From: an uncultured Prevotellaceae bacterium
GTDB taxonomy: Bacteria; Bacteroidota; Bacteroidia; Bacteroidales; Bacteroidaceae
NCBI GenBank assembly: GCA_902799905.1
Contig: CADCCB010000016.1
Coordinates: forward strand, 1 to 53,880
Length of the DNA stretch: 53,880 nucleotides
Direction: 5' to 3'
In this document: one piece after another, positions 41,358 through 49,871 of the stretch
Layout of the letters: every line of letters starts with the position of its first letter
How positions within the stretch are numbered: the stretch's first letter is position 1
Notes under the pieces: model-generated
Databases searched by the model: none
Seen by the model: only the letters and a program-made list of their open reading frames with translations
Told to the model about the DNA's origin: nothing
Program-made: the position numbers and the translations under genes

Positions 41358-42857
41358 ATGAAAAGACTGCTTTTATTGACCGCCATAGCAACGATGTTGG
41401 CAGCCTGTGGCCACCAGATTCCTGCCAACTATTGGGAGTCGGACAAACTGCCGAACATCTATCCTGACTATACCAATGTGACGGTGCCCATCAATATGGC
41501 ACCACTGACCTTCCAGATAGACGGCAAGGTAGATGAGGTGGTAGCCAGACTGACTGTTGGCGACCAAGAGATGATCTGTGGCGGCGACAAGATACAGCCC
41601 GATGCCGATGACTGGCGGCAACTGGCCGAAGCAGCCCAAGGCAAAGACATCCAGGTGGAGGTCTACGTAAAGGATAACGGCAACTGGACACGCTACAAGC
41701 CTTTCAGCATCTACGTCTCGCCAGACAGCATCGATGCCTATATCAGTTACCGACTCATCCCGCCATCCTATGTCACCTACGAAGAACTGACCATCAACCA
41801 GCGCTGTCTGGAGAACTATGACGAGAGCATCATCTACGACAACCTGCTCTGTTCGGAAGGCGCGAAAGGTCAATGCATCAACTGCCACAACTATCAGCAG
41901 TACAACCCTGAGCGCATGCAGTTCCACGCCCGTCAGAACATGGGAGGAACGGTCATAGCCTACGATGGCAGCATCAAGAAGATAAACATGAGGAACGACT
42001 CCATCCTGTCGGCTGGCGTCTACCCCACATGGCATCCCTGGCTGCCGCTCATTGTCTATAGCACCAACCTGACGGGCCAGATATTCCACAGCGTCAATCC
42101 CAACAAGATTGAGGTATTCGACTCTGAGAGCGACCTTATTGCCTACGACGTAGCGAAAAACGAGGTGACGAATATCGAAAAAGACCCTGCCGAGATGGAA
42201 TGCTTCCCCTTCTGGGCTCCTGACGGCAAGTCGATCTACTACTGTAGTGCTCACTTTGAATATAGCGACACCGTTAGCGACAAGGGCAAGGAGTTCATCA
42301 CGCGCACCCAAGAGGCGAAATACAATCTCTACAAGAAGAGCTTCGACCTAGAAACCATGCAGTTCGGACCACGTGAACTGGTGTTTGCTGCTGATTCCAT
42401 CGACAAAAGTGCCACGCTGCCACGCATCTCGCCCGATGGACGTTACCTGATGTTCACTGTTGCGAAATACGGCATTTTCCATATCTGGCACCATGATGCC
42501 GACCTCTGGCTGCTCGACCTGCAGACTGGCGAGGTTCGCTGCATGGAGGAGATTAACTCAGAGGATACTGAGAGTTACCACTCCTGGTCGAGCAACGGCA
42601 AGTGGGTCATCTTCAGCAGCCGCCGCTACGACAGCAACTACACCCGTCCGTTCATTGCCCATATCGATGCCGATGGTCGTGGCAGCAAGCCCTTCGAACT
42701 GCCTTGTGCCGATCCTGACCATCACCGTCAGTTGCTGAAGAGTTACAACGTCCCTGAGTTCATGCGAGGTCCCGTCACCATCAAGCCCCAGCACTTTGCT
42801 GATGTCCTGAAACAAGATGCCGAGCCCGTGAAATACGTCAGCAGGCTCGGCAAATAA
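41358..42857 (+). CDS. PD40/TolB-like beta-propeller lipoprotein with a CxxCH motif
   Basis: 499 residues. The lipobox TMLAACGHQ gives an acylated Cys near 17. Residues about 35-130 are a beta domain. GQCINCHNY at 172-179 holds Cys173, Cys176 and His177, the covalent c-heme attachment pattern. Residues 220-470 contain propeller repeats of the WD40-like/PD40 type (CFPFWAPDGKSIYYCSA, LPRISPDGRYLMFTV, SYHSWSSNGKWVIFSSRR). It is likely exported and lipid-anchored. Whether heme is bound is unproven; a possible distal Met is in the following NMGG segment. It follows the DUF6057-like gene by 1 bp. Confidence 0.78.
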   Translation: MKRLLLLTAIATMLAACGHQIPANYWESDKLPNIYPDYTNVTVPINMAPLTFQIDGKVDEVVARLTVGDQEMICGGDKIQPDADDWRQLAEAAQGKDIQVEVYVKDNGNWTRYKPFSIYVSPDSIDAYISYRLIPPSYVTYEELTINQRCLENYDESIIYDNLLCSEGAKGQCINCHNYQQYNPERMQFHARQNMGGTVIAYDGSIKKINMRNDSILSAGVYPTWHPWLPLIVYSTNLTGQIFHSVNPNKIEVFDSESDLIAYDVAKNEVTNIEKDPAEMECFPFWAPDGKSIYYCSAHFEYSDTVSDKGKEFITRTQEAKYNLYKKSFDLETMQFGPRELVFAADSIDKSATLPRISPDGRYLMFTVAKYGIFHIWHHDADLWLLDLQTGEVRCMEEINSEDTESYHSWSSNGKWVIFSSRRYDSNYTRPFIAHIDADGRGSKPFELPCADPDHHRQLLKSYNVPEFMRGPVTIKPQHFADVLKQDAEPVKYVSRLGK

Positions 42858-42874
42858 GTCCATTCAGCAGATTC

Positions 42875-43459
42875 TCATGCTTCAGAAGTCAGGTCCTCTA
42901 TCTGGTCGATGATCTCCTGATACTGACGCTGGGTCTTGAAGTGAGTGATGCATCCAACAATGGCTCCGATGATTCCGCCTACGATACCACCCCAGAAGAG
43001 GCCGTCGTATAATCCACCATTATTACTCTGATAGACAACAAACAAAAACCAGCCAATGAAAATGAGGACGCCAGGAACGCCAAAGTATAACCAGTTGGCA
43101 TCGAACTTCTTGGCGCGAGCCATCCTGCGGCGTACATCCAGCAAATTGTTCGTCATCAGGTTTGCATCACTTAGGTTCCTGCTATTATAGTAGGTTGCTC
43201 CTACGCATATCAGCACAAAAATGCAGGTGTACAGCCAGAAGAGGAAGGGAAGATGGACTAACTTGAAAACTACAAAACTGTAAGGTATCATCAGAAGGCC
43301 AGCAATCATCGAAATGGTATATACGCGATTGATGTTGCCAACGGTCTTCTTCATCGACTGACGGATAATGCGGTCGTTCACTATCTCCTGCTGGTCCAGT
43401 TTCTTCTTCAGGGTTTCCATCTGCTGGCGCATATTCTCTAATTCAAAATCGTTTGTCAT
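42875..43459 (-). CDS. Membrane protein encoded with an ECF sigma factor (possible anti-sigma or effector)
   Basis: 194 residues. An N-terminal coiled coil (about 3-35, QQMETLKKKLDQQEIVNDRI) is followed by four membrane helices in two pairs (about 48-66, 72-90, 122-141 and 151-168; the last is a glycine zipper, GGIVGGIIGAIVGC). A C-terminal cytoplasmic tail follows. It lies 35 bp downstream of an ECF sigma gene, the usual place for the sigma factor's membrane partner, but it lacks a recognisable zinc-finger anti-sigma motif. Assignment as anti-sigma is inference. Confidence 0.65.
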   Translation of the reverse strand: MTNDFELENMRQQMETLKKKLDQQEIVNDRIIRQSMKKTVGNINRVYTISMIAGLLMIPYSFVVFKLVHLPFLFWLYTCIFVLICVGATYYNSRNLSDANLMTNNLLDVRRRMARAKKFDANWLYFGVPGVLIFIGWFLFVVYQSNNGGLYDGLFWGGIVGGIIGAIVGCITHFKTQRQYQEIIDQIEDLTSEA

Positions 43460-43494
43460 AATGGGTAATTTTTAAATTGTTACACTTTTGAATT

Positions 43495-43989
43495 TTACAT
43501 TTTCTTAAGTTGTTCTCTGATTCTAAACAGACGGACGCTGACGTTCTTGGTAGTGATGCCAACAATCTGTCCGATCTCCTCGTACGATAGGTTCTCGAGC
43601 CAGAGCAGAACAATCGCGCGGTCGAAGGGTTGCAACTTGGAGATGCGCTTGTGGAGTATGTCCACCTGGCGCGTGTCCTCATCGCGGTCTTCAAAGAGGT
43701 TGATGTCCATTGTCAGCCGGACTTCGGATGAGCGTCGCTTCTGACGAATGGTGCGCACCTTCGTCTTCCTGTCGATCGATATACAGGTGTTCAGGGCGAC
43801 GCGATAGATCCACGTCTTGATGTCACTACGATGCTCGAAGGTCTCGAAACCCTTCCAAAGATTGACTAGTACCTCCTGGAACAGGTCGTTCACCTCGTCG
43901 GCATCCTGCGAGAACATGTAGCACACGGTGTAGATGGTGCTCTTGTGTTCCGCTACGGTTTGCGCAAACTGTCTTTCTAATGTCGTCAT
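43495..43989 (-). CDS. ECF-type RNA polymerase sigma factor
   Basis: About 164 residues. Region 2 contains EVNDLFQEVLVNLWKGFETF and SDIKTWIYRVALNTCISIDR, the -10 recognition and melting segments. Region 4 is AIVLLWLENLSYEEIGQIVG followed by a helix-turn-helix. It directs polymerase to a small regulon, probably envelope related given its membrane partner. An in-frame ATG at 44013 would add eight residues; ATG 43989 (MTTLERQFA) is a better fit to family length. Confidence 0.92.
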   Translation of the reverse strand: MTTLERQFAQTVAEHKSTIYTVCYMFSQDADEVNDLFQEVLVNLWKGFETFEHRSDIKTWIYRVALNTCISIDRKTKVRTIRQKRRSSEVRLTMDINLFEDRDEDTRQVDILHKRISKLQPFDRAIVLLWLENLSYEEIGQIVGITTKNVSVRLFRIREQLKKM

Positions 43990-44058
43990 TGTCTTATCTG
44001 TTTTTTGAATCATGCACCCATTAGACGCAGCATGGTTACAATAAACTACACATATCGC

Positions 44059-44949
44059 TCATATTTTTTTCTTTTTTCTATCAGCAAGGAACATTCCCAA
44101 GAGAATGAAGATGGTGCCAAGGAGGAACCATACCGTTATGGGCTCACCCAGAAGGGACCAGGCAAAGATGATGGTGGTGACGGGATTCAGGTACACATAG
44201 TTGGTGGCTACCACAGCCCCTAACTTCTTCAATACCCAGTTCCACGTTAAGAAGCACAGCATGGAGGCTATGCACCCTAAGAACAGCAGGTTCCACAACA
44301 GTTGAGGCTGCTGAAGAACCAGATGGAGGTTCAACTCAGGATAAACGATATAATAAGGTATCATCGACAGCAGTCCGTAGAAGAACACCTTACGGGTGAT
44401 GAATACCGTATCGTAGCGTGCATTGGCAGGAATCATCAGCAGACTGTAGAGCGCCCAACAGAGACAAGCCGCAAAGGCCAGCAAATCGCCTCGCGGTGAG
44501 AGATGGAGCACGAAGTGTCCGTTCATGACCACCACGATGACGCCTGCTGCCGCCATCAGCGTGCCGAAGGCCTGCAGGCGGCTCAGCCGCTCCGTCTTAT
44601 AGAAAAGGCCGATGATGGCCGAGGCAAAGAGCGGACACAGGCTGACGATGATGCTGGTGTTAGTGGTCGTGGTGTAGTTCATCGATGAGTTCTCCGTCAG
44701 GAAATAGAGCGAGCCTCCCGTCACGCCCAATCCAGCCATCAGCAGTTCATCGCGCCAAGAGTCTGCCGTCCAGCGGATACCCTTCATCAGGCAATACGCC
44801 AACAGCAGCACATAGGCTATGATAAAGCGCAGGATGAAAATCTGCGCTGCCGTCAGTCCACCAACCAGCAACAGTTTGGTGAACACAAATGTGGAGCCCC
44901 AGATGGCAATCACCACGAATGCCACTAGGTGGTATAAATATCTGTTCAA
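44059..44949 (-). CDS. EamA/DMT-family permease
   Basis: 296 residues with ten membrane helices in two EamA repeats. The start LVAFVVIAIWGSTFVFTKLL is the family's first helix, and GCIASMLCFLTWNWVLKKLG with ATNYVYLNPVTTIIFAWSLL are typical of the second repeat. Probable exporter of amino acids or other small metabolites. It is not closely similar to the other EamA protein in the window. It shares its strand with the ECF unit downstream, separated by about 70 bp. Confidence 0.9.
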   Translation of the reverse strand: MNRYLYHLVAFVVIAIWGSTFVFTKLLLVGGLTAAQIFILRFIIAYVLLLAYCLMKGIRWTADSWRDELLMAGLGVTGGSLYFLTENSSMNYTTTTNTSIIVSLCPLFASAIIGLFYKTERLSRLQAFGTLMAAAGVIVVVMNGHFVLHLSPRGDLLAFAACLCWALYSLLMIPANARYDTVFITRKVFFYGLLSMIPYYIVYPELNLHLVLQQPQLLWNLLFLGCIASMLCFLTWNWVLKKLGAVVATNYVYLNPVTTIIFAWSLLGEPITVWFLLGTIFILLGMFLADRKKKKI

Positions 44950-44970
44950 ATGAATCTATCCTATTGAAAT

Positions 44971-45543
44971 TTAGAATATCTCTATTTTCAGTTTTTTCTT
45001 AGTTAAGGCATTTATTCTCCTATCGATATTATCAGGAATATGTTTCAATAACGGAATAATATCATCGCCATAGGCTCTCTGTGACAGGAACATGAGTAAT
45101 AAATAGTTTTTATCCCCAATCTTCACGCTCTTGTAATAATGTAAGTCCCACTCCACCGTTGTCAACTGACCACTACTCATATCACTCACCACGAAATCCA
45201 CGATGTATTCACCATCTTTATTAAGTACTCGATAATTACATATTTTGTCCGATTCTTTTCGCGTTGCAAGTTCATTAGCCTTGGCCTGAGCCGCAATTTC
45301 TGGTGTAACATTACCTTCAAAAAGACTTACCGTGAACATATCGTTATAATGTTCAGGCGCTTCACCTTTAGGAAAGTATTCTTGAAGATAATACCCTTCT
45401 TGTGGATTTGAACTCCATCCCAAATAGAACTCCTTTCCATCAACCTCAATAGGATTCCCTGCATTAAAATAACTTGTCATAGTCTGAGCATTTAGTATTG
45501 TTGAACAAAAAATAACTATAAAAGAAATAAGTACTTTCTTCAT
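44971..45543 (-). CDS. Small exported protein of unknown function
   Basis: 190 residues with a signal peptide (MKKVLISFIVIFCSTILNAQ). I do not recognise a family. The mature part is a mixed alpha/beta domain with short motifs GKEFYLGWSSNPQEGYYLQE and SGQLTTVEWDLHYYKSVKIG. It ends in a very basic stretch (NALTKKKLKIEIF). It lies 21 bp upstream of the EamA gene on the same strand and 36 bp downstream of the BspA-like gene, so it may be part of a longer transcript. Confidence 0.65.
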   Translation of the reverse strand: MKKVLISFIVIFCSTILNAQTMTSYFNAGNPIEVDGKEFYLGWSSNPQEGYYLQEYFPKGEAPEHYNDMFTVSLFEGNVTPEIAAQAKANELATRKESDKICNYRVLNKDGEYIVDFVVSDMSSGQLTTVEWDLHYYKSVKIGDKNYLLLMFLSQRAYGDDIIPLLKHIPDNIDRRINALTKKKLKIEIF

Positions 45544-45579
45544 ATTGGCTACACTCGTTTATTATGTGTGACATTCTAT

Positions 45580-47760
45580 TTATCTGACGCTTTTCCTCAC
45601 CTTTCCGTCCTTTGATTTGATAATGACAAGTCCTTTGTGATCTTTTGTCGCTGTCATACCATTTATCAAGTAATACTGATTATCTGTGTCTGATACATAA
45701 TCTATCGTTGGCACGCTGTCTATTACGACATCTTTGGCTTGCACCTTGTTGTTCAACACAAAAGCCCATTGCTTTTGGGTGTTATTACCAATAATCACTC
45801 CTTCTTCTCCGTTCTCCAGATTGATATTGGTAGGATGCTCTGTTAATACTATCTGACCATCAGGATTGAACGTGGCGTATTTATTTGCACCTATATTGTA
45901 AAGGTAGTCATTGCCATCCTTTTTCAGAATCTGCCAGCAATTATTGAGAGCGTTCTCGTCGACATTATAGTACGCATCCATCATTGCCGTCCTGTCGTTT
46001 GCTGCATCATATACCATATAGCCGAATGTGTTTCTGTCCATCATGGTATATGCCTGCATGTCCGACAAGTTGCTGGTGTTGGTAACCGTTTCACGGATAT
46101 TGATAAACCGCCAGAAATCTCCGTGATAGACCGCTTCCATCCATTTGTCATTTGGAATATACAGCATGGCGTGGTTGTAGGTAGCCTGAGAGAAGGAATT
46201 ATCAAGAATCTGAGTATATGCATTCTCTACGAACACATTCTGAAGCATACACCCCTCAAAAGCCTGTTTACCGATGGTTGTTACACTCGCTGGAATAGAA
46301 ATGGCATTCAAGTTCTCACACATGTAGAATGAAAGGTCTCCTATGCCGGTAACGTCAAAAGTCTTTTCGTCCACAGTCAACGTAGAAGGAATGTCTATTT
46401 GACCAGAAAAATCACTAACATCTTCTATGGTGACACCAGTAACGTCTGCTGTCTGGGGCTTTATCCAAAGTTGATAATGAATGCCGTTCTGCGTAAAGGT
46501 CTGGCTCATCAAGGTAAGAGAACCCGTTACAGTTACATCATGCTTGGGCATTCTTTCTGGTATCTCGCTCCAGCCAGAGAATGCATATCCATCCTTTTCA
46601 GGAGCAGGTTCAGGAGTTATGTATTCTCCTTCTTCCAGCGTATATGATTTATACAAGACGTCATTAAGATAATATGAAAGGTTGTGTTTGGGAAATTCGA
46701 GTGCAATAATCTCCTTGAAGTTTTTCCAAGGATCGCTTCTATAGTAATTATCGAATGCCGAACTGGCAACATATAGATTTGCCTTTTCGAGGAGAGTAGC
46801 ATCAAAGGCGTCACTGGCAGTGGTGGGGACCTTTCTAGCATAACTGGTAACGGAGTTTACTTTCGTACATCTGTAAAATACCAATCTGGCAATAGAGGTC
46901 ACGTCCTCACCAATGATAATGGAAGTGATATTCGAACACTCCATGAATGCTCCCAAGCCAATACTACGAACATGATTACCAATTGTTACCGAAGTGAGGT
47001 TCATACAACACCGGAACGCATTACCACCTATATATGTGACATCGTCGGGGATGACCAAATCAGTTATCTCTTCACCATTGACAATCAATTTCTTGGCATA
47101 ATACAATGGATTGGCGGTATAATTGTTAAAAGTAATCATAGCCCATGAAGAAAGGTCTGGTATATCGACATAAGCCAAAGACGGACATGAACCAAAAGCG
47201 CCTTGGCCTACTCTCTTGAGTTGTTGAGGTATCTTAACGTAAGAAAGATGCTCGCAACCTGCAAAAGCCCAGTCTTCGATAGTTTCCACCGTGTTGGGAA
47301 GAAAGATAGAATCCAAACCATAACAACTATTGAAAGCAGAATTGCCAATGCTTGTAATGCCTTCAGGGAGTTTCACATGCCTCAAGTTCTGGCAAGAAGC
47401 GAACACATTTGTAGGAATAATCGTTACGTGTTCAGGAATTTCGATAGAATCCAGAGCCTGGCAATACATAAAAGCAGACGCTCCAATTGAGGTAATGCTC
47501 TTAGGGAAAGTGACAGATGTAATGTCCTTTTGAAAGAAGGCTTTTTCACCTATGCCTGTTACCGTATATTCAGTTTCCTCATAGACAATCTTCTCTGGTA
47601 TGACAATGTCACCACTATAAGGATGAGCAGCGTTGCTGGTTACTTCCGTTAAACCAGTCTTCAGATTGATATAATAAGCGATGCCGTCAATCTCAACAGT
47701 AACAGCATGAATCATCAACGACCATAAAAAAGCAATTGCAAACAAGTAGAATCTTCTCAT
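45580..47760 (-). CDS. BspA-like leucine-rich repeat surface protein
   Basis: 726 residues with a signal peptide (FYLFAIAFLWSLMIHAVTVE). LRR_5 (Treponema/BspA-type) repeats fill about 70-330 (for example VTFPKSITSIGASAFMYCQA, IEIPEHVTIIPTNVFASCQN), and a second short block lies at about 455-540. A mid-protein domain (about 355-410, YLNDVLYKSYTLEEGEYITP) resembles the Flg_new/beta-grasp repeat. The C-terminus (QYYLINGMTATKDHKGLVII plus a basic tail) looks like a Prevotella type IX secretion signal. BspA proteins mediate adhesion to host proteins or other bacteria. Confidence 0.85.
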   Translation of the reverse strand: MRRFYLFAIAFLWSLMIHAVTVEIDGIAYYINLKTGLTEVTSNAAHPYSGDIVIPEKIVYEETEYTVTGIGEKAFFQKDITSVTFPKSITSIGASAFMYCQALDSIEIPEHVTIIPTNVFASCQNLRHVKLPEGITSIGNSAFNSCYGLDSIFLPNTVETIEDWAFAGCEHLSYVKIPQQLKRVGQGAFGSCPSLAYVDIPDLSSWAMITFNNYTANPLYYAKKLIVNGEEITDLVIPDDVTYIGGNAFRCCMNLTSVTIGNHVRSIGLGAFMECSNITSIIIGEDVTSIARLVFYRCTKVNSVTSYARKVPTTASDAFDATLLEKANLYVASSAFDNYYRSDPWKNFKEIIALEFPKHNLSYYLNDVLYKSYTLEEGEYITPEPAPEKDGYAFSGWSEIPERMPKHDVTVTGSLTLMSQTFTQNGIHYQLWIKPQTADVTGVTIEDVSDFSGQIDIPSTLTVDEKTFDVTGIGDLSFYMCENLNAISIPASVTTIGKQAFEGCMLQNVFVENAYTQILDNSFSQATYNHAMLYIPNDKWMEAVYHGDFWRFINIRETVTNTSNLSDMQAYTMMDRNTFGYMVYDAANDRTAMMDAYYNVDENALNNCWQILKKDGNDYLYNIGANKYATFNPDGQIVLTEHPTNINLENGEEGVIIGNNTQKQWAFVLNNKVQAKDVVIDSVPTIDYVSDTDNQYYLINGMTATKDHKGLVIIKSKDGKVRKSVR

Positions 47761-47834
47761 AGTTATAGGTGAATAAGAATATTGTGCAAATTAAGCAAGA
47801 ATTATTGGTATTAGCAAATAATCACTCCTAAAAC

Positions 47835-48063
47835 ATGTTAAAGAAAAACCGGATCCAAATCGAACTCACAAAAAAATTTTGTTATTTCGACAGGTAAATT
47901 CAATTTCGAACTGTCCATCATCTGGGTTCTTCTCATCTTTGGTCTGTTGAGCAGTCTAGCCCTTTTGGCAGGATGGATAGATAAATGGATGTATCAAAAA
48001 TGTTGTTGCCAAAACGTTGAGATTAGCCCTATAATCAGAAGTCGTAAGACCTTATTGTTGTAA
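47835..48063 (+). pseudogene. Possible small membrane protein interrupted by a 1-base shift at an A7 tract
   Basis: From ATG 47835 the frame runs MLKKNRIQIELTKK and then stops early. Reading the tract of seven A (47870-47876) as six joins it to an open frame that contains a strong membrane helix (LSIIWVLLIFGLLSSLALLA) and ends at TAA 48061-48063. That stop sits directly against a 14-bp terminator hairpin. The joined product would be about 75 residues with one helix and a CCC motif. It may be a sequencing error, a decayed gene or a slippage-expressed gene. No family is recognised, and no clear promoter is seen in 47761-47834. Confidence 0.4.
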
Positions 48064-48102
48064 CAAGATTCCGCAAGACCTTGATGACCTTGCGGAATCT
48101 TG
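48064..48102. terminator. Strong bidirectional terminator hairpin
   Basis: A perfect 14-bp stem, arms 48064-48077 and 48089-48102, with an 11-nt loop. It is followed by a T-rich stretch on the plus side and lies between the end of the small plus-strand frame and the 3' end of the minus-strand LRR gene. The remaining 48103-48169 shows nothing else. Confidence 0.8.
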
Positions 48103-48169
48103 CTTTATCTCCAGAAGTGATTAGAAGAACCAACCACACTCATCTGATTGTCCGACCCTAGTGGTGTTC

Positions 48170-49714
48170 CTATTTATATTCTACTTCATAGTGACCGCCA
48201 CTTCCTGCACAGAAAGAGCATTTGCCACTTCCACCACAGCCAAATGAACATAGAGTCTTATTACCTGCAGGACCAGTATATATACCAGAGCCTCCACAAG
48301 TCTGACACCTGCCAGAGCCTCCACAGATGTTGCATTGTACCCATACATTTACTGGTATTGGGTCATGTTTATGCTCAATAATGATTTTTTGTTCCTCCTG
48401 TCTTTGGGGTGTAGTTGTAGTTGTCGTTTGCGTAGTAACTGTTTGTTGGGGTGTTTCCACTTTTATCTTCGAGACTTGTCTTCCGTTCATATCGCATTCG
48501 CCTTTGTAGCCAGTCATGGTGTAGGGAAAACGCTTGTTGAAGGTCTTAAAGTCACCTATTGAAGTATAGCCGCGGTCTGTGTCAATAATGATTTTGCCTG
48601 TATAGTTCATCACGCCCCAGAAACCGTTAATCTTGTATTTCAGATAGCCAGTGCCAGCCGACTCCAAGGCTTCCATTTCAGTAGGGAGGATTTCTTTACC
48701 ACTGACAGTGACAAGTCCGAAAAGATTTCTTTTTTTTACTTTTATGAAAATGTCCGTTAATGGGCTAATCTCTGAATAAGTTCCCAGAGGTATTATCCAG
48801 TTTCCTTTTGCATCTCTAAGTCCATGATTAATAGTAGTACTGACAGAATTACTGCCTGTCTTAACAGTTGATTGTTCAGTAACAATTGCGTACTCTGTGT
48901 TTTTCACAGTAAATGTCTTTGCTATTGCAATAACTCCCCCGAAACGAAGTTTATCAAATGCTGTATTTGCAATAGTTGTTGTCATACTTGGTATTACTAC
49001 AGAAGAAATAGCACAGTCAGAAAAAGCTCCATTTCCAATGGTTCTCATGGTTTTTGGTATTTCTACATTCTTCAGATTAACACAACCAGAAAACGCGCCG
49101 TAGGGAATAGATGTTAGAGACTGAGGTATTATAATTGACGTTATTCCACGACATCCATTAAATGCATCAGTTCCCATAGATACCAAAGAACTAGGGAGAG
49201 AAACAGATGTAAGACTTGAACAGTCAGAAAAAGCCCAGGCTCCAATAGATGTGATAGTATTTGGAATTGATATGGATGATAGATTGACGCATCCTGAAAA
49301 AGTCCTTGCTTCTATAGAAGTAAGGGTATTTGGTAGGTTTATAGATTTGATGTTTGTACAATCCATAAAAGCGCCGTCACCAATATCTGTTACAGAATTC
49401 CCTATTATTACAGAATTCAGATTTTTGTGTTTAGAAAAGAGCCCTTTTCTCACATTAGTCACACCCTGTTCAATTATAACTTTTTCAATTAAATCTTTTC
49501 CTGGACCACCGTTAACAGAAGCCCAAGGAACTCCAGATGAGGGCATCGGCCCTTCACCAGAAATAGTTAGAACTCCAGAATTAAATTCCCAATAAAGATT
49601 GCTGTCATATTCTGGATGATTTTTAATTCCTGCACGCCAAGGCTTCTTTTCTGCTCTAATTACAATTGGTGTTATAAGGCAAAACATTAAGTACACTAAA
49701 AATGCTCTTTTCAT
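48170..49714 (-). CDS. Exported LRR protein with WG-type region and DnaJ-like cysteine-rich tail
   Basis: 514 residues with a signal peptide (AFLVYLMFCLITPIVIRAEK). An N-terminal beta domain (about 35-60, WEFNSGVLTISGEGPMPSSG) is followed by BspA-type LRR_5 repeats (about 70-275). WG-like repeats come next (about 300-415: GLRDAKGNWIIPLG, YKINGFWGVMNYTGKIIIDT). A Thr/Gln-rich linker (about 425-445) leads to a C-terminal module with four CxxCxGxG-like knuckles (CNICGGSGRCQTCGGSG and CSFGCGGSGKCSFCAGSGG). That tail resembles the DnaJ central zinc-binding domain but there is no J-domain. The adjacent gene carries the same tail. Confidence 0.8.
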   Translation of the reverse strand: MKRAFLVYLMFCLITPIVIRAEKKPWRAGIKNHPEYDSNLYWEFNSGVLTISGEGPMPSSGVPWASVNGGPGKDLIEKVIIEQGVTNVRKGLFSKHKNLNSVIIGNSVTDIGDGAFMDCTNIKSINLPNTLTSIEARTFSGCVNLSSISIPNTITSIGAWAFSDCSSLTSVSLPSSLVSMGTDAFNGCRGITSIIIPQSLTSIPYGAFSGCVNLKNVEIPKTMRTIGNGAFSDCAISSVVIPSMTTTIANTAFDKLRFGGVIAIAKTFTVKNTEYAIVTEQSTVKTGSNSVSTTINHGLRDAKGNWIIPLGTYSEISPLTDIFIKVKKRNLFGLVTVSGKEILPTEMEALESAGTGYLKYKINGFWGVMNYTGKIIIDTDRGYTSIGDFKTFNKRFPYTMTGYKGECDMNGRQVSKIKVETPQQTVTTQTTTTTTPQRQEEQKIIIEHKHDPIPVNVWVQCNICGGSGRCQTCGGSGIYTGPAGNKTLCSFGCGGSGKCSFCAGSGGHYEVEYK

Positions 49715-49871
49715 GTTGATTTCTACATTTGATGATTATTACTCTTCCTACTATTACACACCCTACATAGCAACTGGGCATTTGATAGTTCTGTCCTGCC
49801 GCCAAAGTTTCAGGGAAGTTTGTGTTCTACTATCAGATCTTCTGCACGGAAATTCTGATGACAGACGTTGT

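Noticed and set aside
48340-48562. Short plus-strand frames in the LRR/WG gene region
   Set aside because: Antisense of the cysteine-rich tail and Thr-rich linker; low-complexity runs of Val/Cys are a reading artefact.
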